A stretch of DNA of 64,000 nt from JBDHWG01 sp039810085 (GCA_039810085.1 JBDHWG010000023.1:1-64000); one strand, 5' to 3'; shown: positions 40,034 through 48,731, counted from the first letter of the stretch. Notes: generated by a model not told the origin, from the letters alone. A program made the numbers and translations.

Positions 40034-41944
40034 TTACTGCGGGAGGTCGCGCATGCCGGGCGTCGCGCCGACGACGGCGAGGACCTGCGCCTCCATCGGC
40101 TCCAACGTCACCGGCAGGACGAGCAGCGGGCCGGCGCCGCCCGTGCCGTCGTCGGCGCTGATGCTGACCGTGCCCTGCGGCCGGAACCGCACCGCCTGCG
40201 TCTCGCCCGCGCCGGTCGCCTTGTTGCTGAACACCGTGGTGTACACCGTCCCTTCGCGGTTGAGGGACATGTCCACGATAATCTCGCCGCTGTAGCGCTG
40301 CGTCGTGGACGTGTTCGCCGCGACGACGACCTCGCGGTCGTTGAGGATGCGCGAGAAGGCGACCACGCCACCGCCGCCCTGAGAGATGGTGAAGTGGTTG
40401 CCGCCGTCCGACGTGGCGCGGAAGTACTGGCGGCCGTAGCGCAGCGCGGGCTGGCCGTCGCGGGTGCGACTGAGGCGCTGGATGGCCTGGTAGAACGAGT
40501 TAGTGCGGTCGAAGGCGTTCGGCTTGCCCCACAGCGCCTCGCGCACCGCCTCCAGCGTGTCGCCGGACGCGTGCAGCCCCTGCTCCGTCCCGTAGTAGAC
40601 GCACGGGATGCCCTGGAGCGAGAATAGCAGCGTCAGCGCCAGCGTCGTCTGGTCGTCGTAGCGGGTCGGGTCGGCCGGGTCGCTGTAGCGGATGCGGTGG
40701 TACTGGTCGTGGTTGTCGAGGAAGGTGACGAAGTAGCGGCTCGCGTCGCCGTGGTTGCTCAGCACGCTGCGGCCGACCTCGCGCCGCCGGCGGTACATGC
40801 CCGCCAGGTCCTCCGCCGTCCTGAACCCCTTCGCCACGTCGGGCAGGCGGAAGAACAGCGGGAAGTCGAGCGCCGCGTCCACGCCGACCAGGTCGCCGCC
40901 GTCGGTGACGGTGTTGCGCCCGACGTACGCCTGGATCTTGGCCTCCTCGTCGTACACCTCGCCGTAGGTGAAGAAGTTCTTCTTGCCGATGCTCAGGGCG
41001 TACTCGCGGATGGCGTTGCCGAAGGTGCGCGCCGTGTCGGCCGGTAGGTACTTCAGCGTGTCAATGCGGAAGCCGTCCACGTCGAAGCGGGCGATGAGGT
41101 ACTGGTAGGCGCGGACGAGGGCGGACAGCGCGGGTACGAAGCCGGTGCCCGGCTCCTGGTACTCGGCGACGATCTCCTTGAGGCTGAAGAAGTCGCCGGC
41201 CTTCTCCTGCAGGTCCGACGGACGGTCGAAGGCGTTGCCCTGGCGGCGGAAGAAGCGGTTGTCGCGCATCTCGGCAGGCCACACCGCAGCATCGCGGGGC
41301 GGGCTCGCCGGCGCCTCGGTCCAGTCCGGCCGGCCAGCGCCGTTCTCGTCGCGCCAGCGAATCGTGTACGGCCCGCTGTCGCGCCAGTGCGCCATGGCCG
41401 AGGTCGTCCCGTCGTCGAAGACGTACTCGAACGTGTCGCCCGTGTGGTTGAGCACGATGTCGAAAATGACGTACATCCCCAGGGCGTGGGCGTCCTCGAC
41501 CAGGGCGATCAGCTCGTCCTCGACGAGGGCCGGGTTCTCCCGCGCCGCCGCCGGGTCCGTCGCCAGGCGCGGGTCGATGCTCAGGAAGTCCTGGATGCCG
41601 TAGCCGTGGTAGCTGTCGGGGCGATACTGGCAGTTCTTCTGCACCGGCGACAGCCAGATCGCGCCGACGCCCAGGTCCTTGAGGTAGTCGAGCTTCTGGC
41701 GCACCCCTTCGAGCGTTCCGCCCTGGAAGATGGCGTGCGCGCCGTCCCACGACGCCTTTGGCGGGGCGGTCGGGTTGTTGAAGCGGTCCACGAGGACCTG
41801 GTAAATCCAGACGTCGCGCCAGTCGGTCGGGGAGGGGAAGGCAGCGGCCGCGAGTTGCGGCGCCAGCTCGCGCGTTCCCGTCGTCACCTGCTGTCGCGCC
41901 GCCATCGTCGCCTGAATCGTCGGATTCCACACGGACTCGATCAT
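40034..41944 (-). CDS. GH13 alpha-amylase-family glycoside hydrolase
   Basis: A 636-residue protein behind AAGGAGGATCCC. GH13 regions are clear. Region I is in DIVLNHTGD. Region II is FDVDGFRIDTLKYLP (nucleophile Asp). Region III is FFTYGEVYDEE (acid/base Glu). Region IV is FLDNHDQYHR (third Asp). VWIYQVLVDRFNN and GVGAIWLSPVQKN are also typical. A C-terminal beta domain (about residues 500-630) follows. There is no signal peptide, so it is likely cytosolic and acts on alpha-1,4-glucans, maltodextrins or a disaccharide. Its length and the Q-V-L-V-D-R-F start fit maltogenic or neopullulanase-like enzymes. It is monocistronic. Confidence 0.94.
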   Translation of the reverse strand: MIESVWNPTIQATMAARQQVTTGTRELAPQLAAAAFPSPTDWRDVWIYQVLVDRFNNPTAPPKASWDGAHAIFQGGTLEGVRQKLDYLKDLGVGAIWLSPVQKNCQYRPDSYHGYGIQDFLSIDPRLATDPAAARENPALVEDELIALVEDAHALGMYVIFDIVLNHTGDTFEYVFDDGTTSAMAHWRDSGPYTIRWRDENGAGRPDWTEAPASPPRDAAVWPAEMRDNRFFRRQGNAFDRPSDLQEKAGDFFSLKEIVAEYQEPGTGFVPALSALVRAYQYLIARFDVDGFRIDTLKYLPADTARTFGNAIREYALSIGKKNFFTYGEVYDEEAKIQAYVGRNTVTDGGDLVGVDAALDFPLFFRLPDVAKGFRTAEDLAGMYRRRREVGRSVLSNHGDASRYFVTFLDNHDQYHRIRYSDPADPTRYDDQTTLALTLLFSLQGIPCVYYGTEQGLHASGDTLEAVREALWGKPNAFDRTNSFYQAIQRLSRTRDGQPALRYGRQYFRATSDGGNHFTISQGGGGVVAFSRILNDREVVVAANTSTTQRYSGEIIVDMSLNREGTVYTTVFSNKATGAGETQAVRFRPQGTVSISADDGTGGAGPLLVLPVTLEPMEAQVLAVVGATPGMRDLPQ

Positions 41945-41964
41945 GGGATCCTCCTTGTTTGAGT

Positions 41965-42400
41965 CATTGCGAGCGGGGATTGCTTCGTCGTCCTATCGCC
42001 CTCCTCGCAATGACAGCCTACGCCATCATTGCCAGCGCCCCGTCATTGCGAGCGTGAGCGAAGCAATCCCTGCCCTTGTGAGAGACAGCTAGCGTGAGAT
42101 TGCTTCGTCGTCCTATCGTCCTCCTCGCAATGACAGCCTACGCCATCATTGCCAGCGCCCCGTCATTGCGAGCGTGAGCGAAGCAATCCCTGCCCTTGTG
42201 AGAGACAGCTAGCGTGAGATTGCTTCGTCGTCCTATCGTCCTCCTCGCAATGACAGCCTACGCCATCATTGCCAGCGCCCCGTCATTGCGAGCGTGAGCG
42301 AAGCAATCCCCCGGCCTTGTGAAAGATGGTCTAGCGCGGGAATAGCCTCTCCATCACCCGGCGCGAGATTGCTTCGACGGCAAGACCTGCCTCACAATGA
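41965..42400. repeat. Family-A tandem array, 120-bp period
   Basis: TGACAGCCTACGCCATCATT recurs at 42011, 42131 and 42251. Each unit carries CCGTCATTGCGAGCGTGAGC, CGAAGCAATCCC, GATTGCTTCGTCGTCC and CCTCGCAATGACAG. The last copy diverges into a different middle. No gene lies in 41945-42706. Confidence 0.93.
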
Positions 42401-42455
42401 TAGCACATGTACGTAAAAAGGGACGAGCATGGCCCGTCCCCCCTTTCCCCTTCTT

Positions 42456-42665
42456 AGCCTTCCGTGTCTTCCGTGGTTCCTATGTCACGCCGAGAATCCC
42501 ATGCCGTCACACGGCATGGGCCAATACGAGCACACCGCCAAACCGTCATTGCGAGCGTGAGCGAAGCAATCCCTCGCCCTTGCGATAGACGGTCTAGGCG
42601 GCTAGAGCGTGGCTATCCCCCGCCGAGGGATTGCTTCGTCGTTCCTCCTCGCAATGACGGGCAAG
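42456..42665. repeat. CACGGAAGA half-element and a family-A unit
   Basis: 42457-42481 reads TTCCGTGTCTTCCGTGGTTCC without a left arm nearby. 42543-42661 is a family-A unit from GTCATTGCGAGCGTGAGC to CCTCGCAATGACGGG. Confidence 0.8.
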
Positions 42666-42706
42666 ACTGTGTTTTGAGCAGAACCCGTTGACAGCGCCCT
42701 CGCCCC

Positions 42707-43543
42707 CTACTTCCGCTTCGTCGCCTTGGCGCCGGAGGGCTTGCGGCTGGCCGTCTTGGCGAAGCGCCCGCCCGGCTTGCTCGCCGCGCCAGCGCCGCGC
42801 GTGGCGGTCGGGGTCGTCATCGTCACCGCCGGACCGGCCAGGGCGTCGAACGCCTCCTCGAGCTGCTTGTAGGCCGTGTCGGTGATGCGCTTGCCGCCGC
42901 CGCTCACCTCACGGAACTTGTTGCGCAGCGTCTCCGGCGTGGCGACGTTGTCGGCGCAGCCGTCCGCCTCGACCTTCGCCGCCGCGTTGCTGAAGACGAT
43001 GATGCCGTCCACGGGCGTCGCGCTATCCGGCACGGCCGCCTTCGCCAGCTGCGCCACCTGGGCCATGTCGCGCGCCAGGTCCTTCGTCGGGTTGCCCAGG
43101 CGCTCGCGGCTCAGGCCGCTCAGCATCTTCCACAGGCCCTGGCGGTTCTTCCACTTGCCGTTCTGGCACTCGATCACGCCCTCCTGGTTCTTGACCAGGA
43201 ACACCGTCAAGCCGGCCGGCGACAGGAGGACTTGCTCGCCCGCCGGTAGCGCCCAGCTATACAGCTTGTGCTTGATGTCCAGCGAGGTCAGCGCCGTCTC
43301 GAGCGCCTGGTCGGCGCGCGGCCGACCAGGCACCGACAGCCACTTGTCGGCCAGGCCGATGCCGATGGAGGAGCAGATGACGCCGGCGATGAGCGCGCCC
43401 CACGCCGCGATCTGGAAGGTCGGGTTGCCCTGCTGCATCGACAGGATGAGGCCGCCGAACAGGAACACGAGGCCGAGGGGCATCAAGATGCGCGCCCACC
43501 GCCCCCGCGTCTGAATCAGGTTTTCGTTTTTGACAATACGCAT
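42707..43543 (-). CDS. Two-TM membrane protein of unknown function
   Basis: A 278-residue protein. TM helices are predicted at about residues 18-36 (ILMPLGLVFLFGGLILSM) and 46-66. The cytosolic part has a beta segment (YSWALPAGEQVLLSPAGLTVFLVKNQEGVIECQNGKW) that recalls NERD-type domains found behind membrane helices, though the nuclease residues cannot be assigned by eye. DGIIVFSNAAAKVEADGC follows. The last 30 residues are Lys/Arg/Ala/Ser-rich and could bind nucleic acid or anionic lipid. It lies upstream of no co-directional partner at close range; plsX is 43 bp further upstream on the same strand and may share a transcript. Confidence 0.7.
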   Translation of the reverse strand: MRIVKNENLIQTRGRWARILMPLGLVFLFGGLILSMQQGNPTFQIAAWGALIAGVICSSIGIGLADKWLSVPGRPRADQALETALTSLDIKHKLYSWALPAGEQVLLSPAGLTVFLVKNQEGVIECQNGKWKNRQGLWKMLSGLSRERLGNPTKDLARDMAQVAQLAKAAVPDSATPVDGIIVFSNAAAKVEADGCADNVATPETLRNKFREVSGGGKRITDTAYKQLEEAFDALAGPAVTMTTPTATRGAGAASKPGGRFAKTASRKPSGAKATKRK

Positions 43544-43585
43544 AATTCTTATTCCGTGTCTTCCGTGTCTTCCGTGGTGAATCTC

Positions 43586-44596
43586 TTAGGCCGGCGAGAC
43601 TTCGCTCTGCGGCAGCGCCTTCACCCCGGCGGCGATGTTGGCGACGACGTTTTGCGCCACGGCGCGGCGCGCAGCGCGGATGGCGGCGGTGACGGCCTCG
43701 GCCTTCGCCCGCCCGTGGCCGATGATGACGATGCCGTCCACGCCGAGCAGCACCGCCCCGCCATACGGCGAGTCATCGGCGCGGGCGCTGACGCGATTGA
43801 ACGCGCCCTTGGCGATGACGCCGCCGAGCATCGAGATGGGGTCGCGCGTGACCTCTTCCTTGATAATCTCGCGCATCATCTTGCCGATGGCCTCGGCGAA
43901 CTTGATGATGACGTTGCCGGTGAAGCCGTCGGTCACGACCACGTCGGCGGCGTGGCTGAGGAGCACGTCCTTGCCCTCGACGTTGCCGACGAAGTGAATA
44001 GGCGCCGCCTTCAGCAGCGGGTACGCCGCCTGCGCCAGCTCGTTGCCCTTCGTCTCCTCCTCACCGTTAGAGACGAGGCCGACCCGGGGCGTGGCGACTC
44101 CCAGCACGCGCTCGGCGTAGATGCTGCCCATGACGGCGAACTGCGCCAGCCACTCCGGGCGGACGTCGGCGTTCGCCCCGATGTCGAGCAGGAACATGAA
44201 GCCCTTGAGCGTCGGGAAGACCGTCGCCAGCGCCGGGCGCTTGATGCCCTGGATGCGCCCCAGGCCGAACAGCGCCGCCGCCAGCGCCCCGCCGGTGTTG
44301 CCCATCGTCACAAAAGCGTCGGCCTGGCCGTCTTTCACCAGCCGAATGCCGACGCTCATGGATGAGTCTTTCTTGGCGCGCACCGCCGTCGCCGGCTGGT
44401 CATCCATCTCGATGACCTCGCTGGCGTGGACGACGCGGATCGTCGCCGGCAGCGAGCCGCCCAGCGCCGCGCTCACCTCCGCCTCGCGCCCGACCAGGAT
44501 AATCTCGTCGCCGCTCTCCCGGGCCGCCGCGAGTGCGCCCTTCACAATCTCGCCGGGCGCGTTGTCGCCCCCCATCGCGTCTACAACGATGCGCAC
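43586..44596 (-). CDS. plsX: Phosphate acyltransferase PlsX
   Basis: A 336-residue protein. The GTG at 44596 with GGAGGAGG upstream gives the canonical start RIVVDAMGGDNAPGEIVKGA. Further family segments are MGNTGGALAAALFGLGRIQGIKRPAL, LLDIGANADVRPEWLAQFA, ERVLGVATPRVGLVSNGEEETKGNEL and FVGNVEGKDVLLSHAADVVVTDGFTGNVIIK. PlsX converts acyl-ACP to acyl-phosphate for PlsY and starts phospholipid synthesis at the inner membrane surface. Its common fabD/fabG/acpP neighbours are absent here. A HAD hydrolase gene lies upstream on the same strand, and a CACGGAAGA repeat sits at its 3' end. Confidence 0.97.
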   Translation of the reverse strand: MRIVVDAMGGDNAPGEIVKGALAAARESGDEIILVGREAEVSAALGGSLPATIRVVHASEVIEMDDQPATAVRAKKDSSMSVGIRLVKDGQADAFVTMGNTGGALAAALFGLGRIQGIKRPALATVFPTLKGFMFLLDIGANADVRPEWLAQFAVMGSIYAERVLGVATPRVGLVSNGEEETKGNELAQAAYPLLKAAPIHFVGNVEGKDVLLSHAADVVVTDGFTGNVIIKFAEAIGKMMREIIKEEVTRDPISMLGGVIAKGAFNRVSARADDSPYGGAVLLGVDGIVIIGHGRAKAEAVTAAIRAARRAVAQNVVANIAAGVKALPQSEVSPA

Positions 44597-44682
44597 GCAT
44601 CCTCCTCCACACGCTATGGGAGAAGTATACAATCACGCGCAACGGACGCAAAACACCGGCCCGCCCCCCCTCGAAACGATGG

Positions 44683-45369
44683 CTACGCCCGCGACCGCGC
44701 GCCCTCCGCCGCGCCCAGGGGCGACTCGTCGAAGTGGGCCAGCAGGTCGGCGGGCGAGTTGTAGATGGCGAGCGCGCCCTTGAGGTCGTTGTCGTCGAAC
44801 CCGCCGCAGCGCAGCGCAATCGTCCCGACGCCCGCCTTGCGCGCCGACGACACGTCGAACGGCGTGTCGCCGAGCAGAACCGCCGCGTCCGCCGGCAGCC
44901 CCAGCTTCTCCAGCGCCACCTGGATGATGTCCGGGTCGGGCTTGGAGTTCTTGGCCTCGCTGGACGAGACGCGCGTCTCCACCAGGTCGTCCACCCGGGC
45001 GATCTTGAGCAGCGTGTCGAGCTGCTCCTGGGGCGACGAGCTGGCGATGACGAGCTTCAGCCCGCTGTCGCGCATCCGCTCCACCAACTCGCGCACCTTC
45101 GGAAACGGCGCGACCTTCGGCATGTACTTCTCCGTAAACAGCTTGTCCCGCGTCTTGCTGATGCGCTCCCCCTGGGGGCTGTCCTTGTCCACGCCGACGA
45201 CGGTCGGCAAGAGATTGTCGCCGCCCATCCCGATGGCGCGCCGAATCTTTTCGAACGGCACATCGTAGCCGCACTGCGCCAGCGCCTCGACCCACGACGT
45301 GGCGTGCGCGTCGTTGCTATCCACCAGCGTCCCATCCACATCCAGCATAACCCCGCGAATCCGTGACAC
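44683..45369 (-). CDS. HAD-superfamily hydrolase (beta-phosphoglucomutase-like)
   Basis: A 228-residue protein starting at GTG 45369 with GAGGAGG upstream. HAD motifs: I, MLDVDGTLVDSN (nucleophile and acid Asp); II, IASSS; III, the Lys in KPDPDI; IV, LLGDTPFD. The helical cap (residues about 18-85) is type C1, as in phosphoglycolate phosphatase and beta-phosphoglucomutase. GMGGDN in the cap differs from the sugar-phosphate mutase pattern. A phosphatase acting on small phosphorylated metabolites is the safe call, since the substrate cannot be told. It precedes plsX with an 86-bp gap. Confidence 0.9.
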   Translation of the reverse strand: MSRIRGVMLDVDGTLVDSNDAHATSWVEALAQCGYDVPFEKIRRAIGMGGDNLLPTVVGVDKDSPQGERISKTRDKLFTEKYMPKVAPFPKVRELVERMRDSGLKLVIASSSPQEQLDTLLKIARVDDLVETRVSSSEAKNSKPDPDIIQVALEKLGLPADAAVLLGDTPFDVSSARKAGVGTIALRCGGFDDNDLKGALAIYNSPADLLAHFDESPLGAAEGARSRA

Positions 45370-45511
45370 CCCAGCCTCCTCTGCGTTTTGCGTGTTTCCC
45401 GACGCCTAAGCAATTTCGCGGCCAGGCAGCCAAGCTCCGTCGTTCCGCTTTGTCGATACGCGCAAACGGCGGTAGACTATCTCCCGTGATTCCACACTCA
45501 CGGGAGGTGTC

Positions 45512-46003
45512 ATGCCTGTCAATCTCGCTATCGTTCCCATCGAAAAACCGGACCCGAACCTCAATCTGATCCTCGGCCACAGTCATTTCATAAAGACAGT
45601 CGAAGATGTCTTTGAGGCGTTGGTCAATGCCGTGCCCGGCATTAAGTTCGGCCTGGCGTTCTGCGAGGCGTCCGGGCCGCGCCTCGTTCGGTCCGCCGGC
45701 ACCGACGCGGAACTCACGGCGCTGGCCGAGAAGACGGCGCAGGCGATTGGCGCCGGGCACTCGTTCATCATCTTCCTCGGCAACGCCTTCCCCATCAACG
45801 TCCTCAACGCCGTCAAGAACGTGCCGGAGGTCTGCCGCATCTTCTGCGCGACGGCCAATCCGGTGCAGGTCATCGTCGCCGAGACGGACCTGGGACGCGG
45901 CATCGTCGGCGTGGTGGACGGCGAGCCGCCGCTGGGCATCGAGGACGAGGCGGCGAAGACGCAGCGCAAGGACTTCCTGCGCATGATCGGCTACAAGATG
46001 TGA
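45512..46003 (+). CDS. Adenosine-specific kinase family protein (DUF355)
   Basis: A 163-residue protein behind CGGGAGG. It matches the compact DUF355/adenosine-specific kinase family: VNLAIVPIEKPDPNLNLILGHSHFIKTVEDVFEAL at the N-terminus, then GIKFGLAFCEASGPRLVR, GHSFIIFLGNAFPINVLNAVKNVPEVCRIFCATANPV and GIVGVVDGEPPLGIEDE. An archaeal member was structurally characterised with adenosine and AMP bound, and the kinase activity is only weakly documented. It is cytosolic. It converges with ddl, and the 160-nt structured element sits between the two stop codons. Confidence 0.88.
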   Translation: MPVNLAIVPIEKPDPNLNLILGHSHFIKTVEDVFEALVNAVPGIKFGLAFCEASGPRLVRSAGTDAELTALAEKTAQAIGAGHSFIIFLGNAFPINVLNAVKNVPEVCRIFCATANPVQVIVAETDLGRGIVGVVDGEPPLGIEDEAAKTQRKDFLRMIGYKM

Positions 46004-46053
46004 CAGCGCATGTGGCGCGCGAGCGCGTCATCGTCGTGACGGCTGGAGAGACG

Positions 46054-46215
46054 GGGAAAACACACAACGGCCTGAATGCGGGGGGGAGTTCACATTCAGG
46101 CCGTTGAGTCTGAGAGTTTTTCGTTTTTCTGAGAGGTCGGTGGAGGTTAGTCACCGTTAGGGTGTAGTCTATACCCGCCACCTTAAGCGCGGATGAAACG
46201 CAGCTTAGGCGAAGA
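46054..46215. repeat. Structured intergenic element, copy 1 (between convergent genes)
   Basis: Contains hairpin AACGGCCTGAATG/CATTCAGGCCGTT, then GTCTGAGAGTTTTTCG and TTTTTCTGAGAGGTCGG, a second hairpin CGGTG-GAGGTTAGT-CACCG, then TTAGGGTGTAGTCTA and a tail of CTTAAGC/GCTTAGGC motifs. A homologous copy lies at 50022-50174. Confidence 0.85.
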
Positions 46216-46222
46216 TGAATCT

Positions 46223-47365
46223 TTACCCCCGCTCGGTGCGGTTGCGCCGGCGGTCGTCGTGGCGCTCCACGGCGAGATGCACCAGCCGTCGGCATAGCTC
46301 GGCGTAGCCCACGCCGCTCGCCTCCCACAGCCGGGCGTACATGCTCGTCGGCGTGAAGCCGGGCATGGTGTTGATCTCGCTCAGCCACAACTCGCCCGTC
46401 TGCCGGTCCAGCAGGAAGTCCACCCGGCTCAGGCCGCTGCCGTCGACGGCCTTGAACGCTGCCACCGCCAGCCGCCGCACCGCGTCCGTCGTCGCCTGGG
46501 GCAGCCGCGCCGGGATGACGAGGCACGTCTCCTCGTCGATGTACTTGGCGTCGTAGTCGTACCACTCGCGGGCCGGGATAATCTCGCCGGGTAGGGAGAC
46601 ATCGGGGTCGTCGTTGCCCAGTACCGAAACCTCGATCTCGCGCGCGTCGATGCCCTGCTCGACCACGATCTTGCGGTCGTAGCTCGCCGCCAGGTCCAGC
46701 GCGGCCCGCAGCTCGCTCGCGTCGCGCACCTTGGAGATGCCGACCGACGAGCCGCTGTTGGCGGGCTTGACGAACACGGGGTAGCGCAGCGCCGCCTCGA
46801 CCTGGGCGACGAACGCGTCGGGGTTCGTCTCCCACTGGCGGCGCGGGATCGTCAGGTAGGGGACGATGGGCAGCCCGGCGGCGGTGAACACCGTCTTCAT
46901 CATCGCCTTGTCCATGCCCACCGCCGACGCCATCACCCCGCAGCCGACGTAGGCCACGTCGGCCATGTCCAGCAGCCCCTGCACCGTGCCATCCTCGCCA
47001 TACGTGCCATGCAGCACCGGGAAGATGACGTCCAGGCCCGCCAGGCGCGGCGCGCCCTGGGCGGCGACGGCGTGCCCGCCCCGCTCCAAGCGCATCAGCT
47101 CGCCAGGGTGCGACGGGTCGGGCAGGAGGGCGACGGGGGCGGAGCCTGCTGGCGTGCCGTCGCTGAGCGCCTGCCACGGGTCGCCGCCGGCGATCCACTG
47201 CCCGTCGCGGGTGATGCCGATGGGGACCACCTCGACATCGTCGCCCTGGAGGTTGTCCATGACGGCGCGGGCCGACGCGAGGGAGACGTCGTGCTCGGTG
47301 GAGCGCCCGCCGAAGAGGACGCCCACGCGCAGTCGGCGCGGCGTCGGGTCAACGGTGTCGCTCAC
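46223..47365 (-). CDS. ddl: D-alanine--D-alanine ligase
   Basis: A 380-residue ATP-grasp enzyme that makes D-Ala-D-Ala for peptidoglycan in the cytosol. Visible signatures are VLFGGRSTEHDVSLASARAV at the N-terminus, the HGTYGEDGTVQGLLD motif, MDKAMMKTVFTAAGLP, VFVKPANSGSSVGISKV, and RVDFLLDRQTGELWLSEINTMPGFTPTSMY carrying the Mg-binding Glu/Asn. The GTG start overlaps the stop of the upstream zinc-finger gene (GTGA), so translation is coupled. Its length fits the A/B ligase group. VanA-type depsipeptide specificity is not suggested by the sequence. Confidence 0.97.
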   Translation of the reverse strand: MSDTVDPTPRRLRVGVLFGGRSTEHDVSLASARAVMDNLQGDDVEVVPIGITRDGQWIAGGDPWQALSDGTPAGSAPVALLPDPSHPGELMRLERGGHAVAAQGAPRLAGLDVIFPVLHGTYGEDGTVQGLLDMADVAYVGCGVMASAVGMDKAMMKTVFTAAGLPIVPYLTIPRRQWETNPDAFVAQVEAALRYPVFVKPANSGSSVGISKVRDASELRAALDLAASYDRKIVVEQGIDAREIEVSVLGNDDPDVSLPGEIIPAREWYDYDAKYIDEETCLVIPARLPQATTDAVRRLAVAAFKAVDGSGLSRVDFLLDRQTGELWLSEINTMPGFTPTSMYARLWEASGVGYAELCRRLVHLAVERHDDRRRNRTERG

Positions 47366-47574
47366 GACGGCGTCTCCGGCGTCTTCTTGGCGGCGTCGCC
47401 GGACTCAAGCTCTTGGAGCAGGCGGTAGTAGAGGACGACGCACTCGTTGCAGATGTAGGTATCGTGGACGCCGGGGATGAGGCGGGCCACCTGGCTCTGG
47501 GTCTTCTGGCAGAACGAGCACTGCTTCGTCCATCGTCCTGTCCCGCGTAATCGGTCGGCGGCGCTTTCAGGCAT
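47362..47574 (-). CDS. Stand-alone ClpX-type zinc-finger protein
   Basis: A 70-residue protein. The ATG at 47574 is chosen because the upstream in-frame extension is family-A repeat translation. The treble-clef zinc motif CSFCQKTQSQVARLIPG...YICNECVVLYYRLLQE has two CxxC pairs and is the N-terminal domain of ClpX without the AAA+ part. Free ClpX-type zinc fingers may dimerise or act as adaptors, and the role here is unknown. It overlaps the ddl start by 4 bp on the same strand, which ties its expression to cell-wall precursor synthesis. Confidence 0.85.
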   Translation of the reverse strand: MPESAADRLRGTGRWTKQCSFCQKTQSQVARLIPGVHDTYICNECVVLYYRLLQELESGDAAKKTPETPS

Positions 47575-47589
47575 GATAACTATCCTTTT

Positions 47590-47705
47590 ATCCGTCATTG
47601 CGAGCGAAGCGAAGCAATCCCCCGCCCTCACGAAGGACCGTCCAGCGCGAGATTGCTTCGTCGGCAGGGGGCTATCGCCCCCCGCACCCCGTTCTCGCAA
47701 TGACG
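47590..47705. repeat. Family-A element upstream of rnz
   Basis: GTCATTGCGAGCGAAGCGAAGCAATC to GATTGCTTCGTCGG, the GGGGGCTATCGCCCCC hairpin and TCTCGCAATGACG. Confidence 0.9.
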
Positions 47706-47763
47706 ACCTATCTGGTAGACATCAGGGTATTCTAGCCATATCGAGGAAGCGGGTCAACCGTGC

Positions 47764-47769
47764 TATAAT
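47764..47769 (+). promoter_or_regulatory. -10 element giving a leaderless rnz message
   Basis: TATAAT ends 7 bp before the rnz ATG at 47777, so transcription should begin at or next to the A of the start codon. No Shine-Dalgarno sequence is present. Confidence 0.6.
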
Positions 47770-47776
47770 TGACCCC

Positions 47777-48727
47777 ATGTTTGAACTCGTCTTCCTCGGC
47801 ACAGCCGCGTCGGCGCCCTCGGCGTGGCGCAATCTCCCATCCACCCTCGTGTTCCACGAAGACCGCCGCTTCATCGTGGACGTCGGCGAGGGCACCCAGC
47901 GCCAGCTTCTCAAGAGCGGCGTCGGCTTCAAGCGGCTCAACACCGTCCTGCTCACCCACGGCCACCTGGACCACATCCTCGGCCTGGGCGGCCTCATCTC
48001 GACCTTCGCCCGCTGGGAGGCCATCGACACCTTCGACATCTACGGCGGCCGCGCCACGCTGGAGCGCGTGCGCGACCTCATGAAGGTGGTCATTCGCGGC
48101 GGCGAGGTCAAGGTCAAAATCAACCTTGTGGAGCTGGAGCCGGGCGTCATCCTCCAGGCCAAGGGGTTTAGCGTCGCGGCGTTTCCGGTCAACCACCGGG
48201 GCGGGTCCTCGTTCGGCTTCGCCTTCGACGAGCCGCCGCGCCGCCCGTTCCTGGCCGACGAGGCGACGCGCCTGGGCGTGCCGGCCGGCCCGGAGCGGCG
48301 CGACCTCGTCGCCGGCCGCCCCATCACCCTCGCCAACGGCGTCACCGTCCAGCCCGACCAGGTGCTCGGCCCGGAGATTCCCGGCGTGCGCGTCGTCTAC
48401 ATCGGCGACGTGACGCGGCCGGAGGGGCTGGTCGAGGCGGCGGCGGGGGCGGATGCCCTGGTCATCGAGGCGACGTTCGCCGGCGCCGACGTGGAGTTGG
48501 CGCGCAGCTTCGGCCACCTGACGGCGACCGAGTCGGCGGAGATCGCCCGGGCGGCGGGCGTGCGGCAGCTCTACCTGACCCACATCTCGCGCCGCTACAA
48601 CGGGCGCGAGCTAGAGGCCGAGGCGCGGGCCGTCTTCCCCAACACCATCGTCGTCGAGGACCTGGACCACTACCGCGTCACCCGCGACGACCCCCGGAAG
48701 CGGGTGCGCGTTACCGACGACGGGTAG
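47777..48727 (+). CDS. rnz: Ribonuclease Z (tRNA 3'-processing endonuclease)
   Basis: A 316-residue metallo-beta-lactamase-fold enzyme that trims tRNA 3' trailers. Motifs: FLGTAASAPS with RNLPSTLV at the N-terminus, DVGEGTQRQLLKSGVGFKRLNTVLLTHGHLDHILGLGGL with the zinc motif THGHLDH, NHRGGSSFGFAF, YIGDVT, VIEATF and LTHISRRY. PRRPFL and RLGVPAGPER are typical RNase Z segments. The start at 47777 is fixed by the conserved MFELVFLGTAAS opening. It appears to be translated from a leaderless message and is followed after 4 bp by a CNNM-type transporter gene. Confidence 0.96.
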   Translation: MFELVFLGTAASAPSAWRNLPSTLVFHEDRRFIVDVGEGTQRQLLKSGVGFKRLNTVLLTHGHLDHILGLGGLISTFARWEAIDTFDIYGGRATLERVRDLMKVVIRGGEVKVKINLVELEPGVILQAKGFSVAAFPVNHRGGSSFGFAFDEPPRRPFLADEATRLGVPAGPERRDLVAGRPITLANGVTVQPDQVLGPEIPGVRVVYIGDVTRPEGLVEAAAGADALVIEATFAGADVELARSFGHLTATESAEIARAAGVRQLYLTHISRRYNGRELEAEARAVFPNTIVVEDLDHYRVTRDDPRKRVRVTDDG

Positions 48728-48731
48728 GCCC

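Noticed and set aside
47575..47700. 42-residue extension of the ClpX-zinc-finger protein
   Set aside because: It is family-A repeat translation (the FASLAMT word) and lacks a ribosome site.
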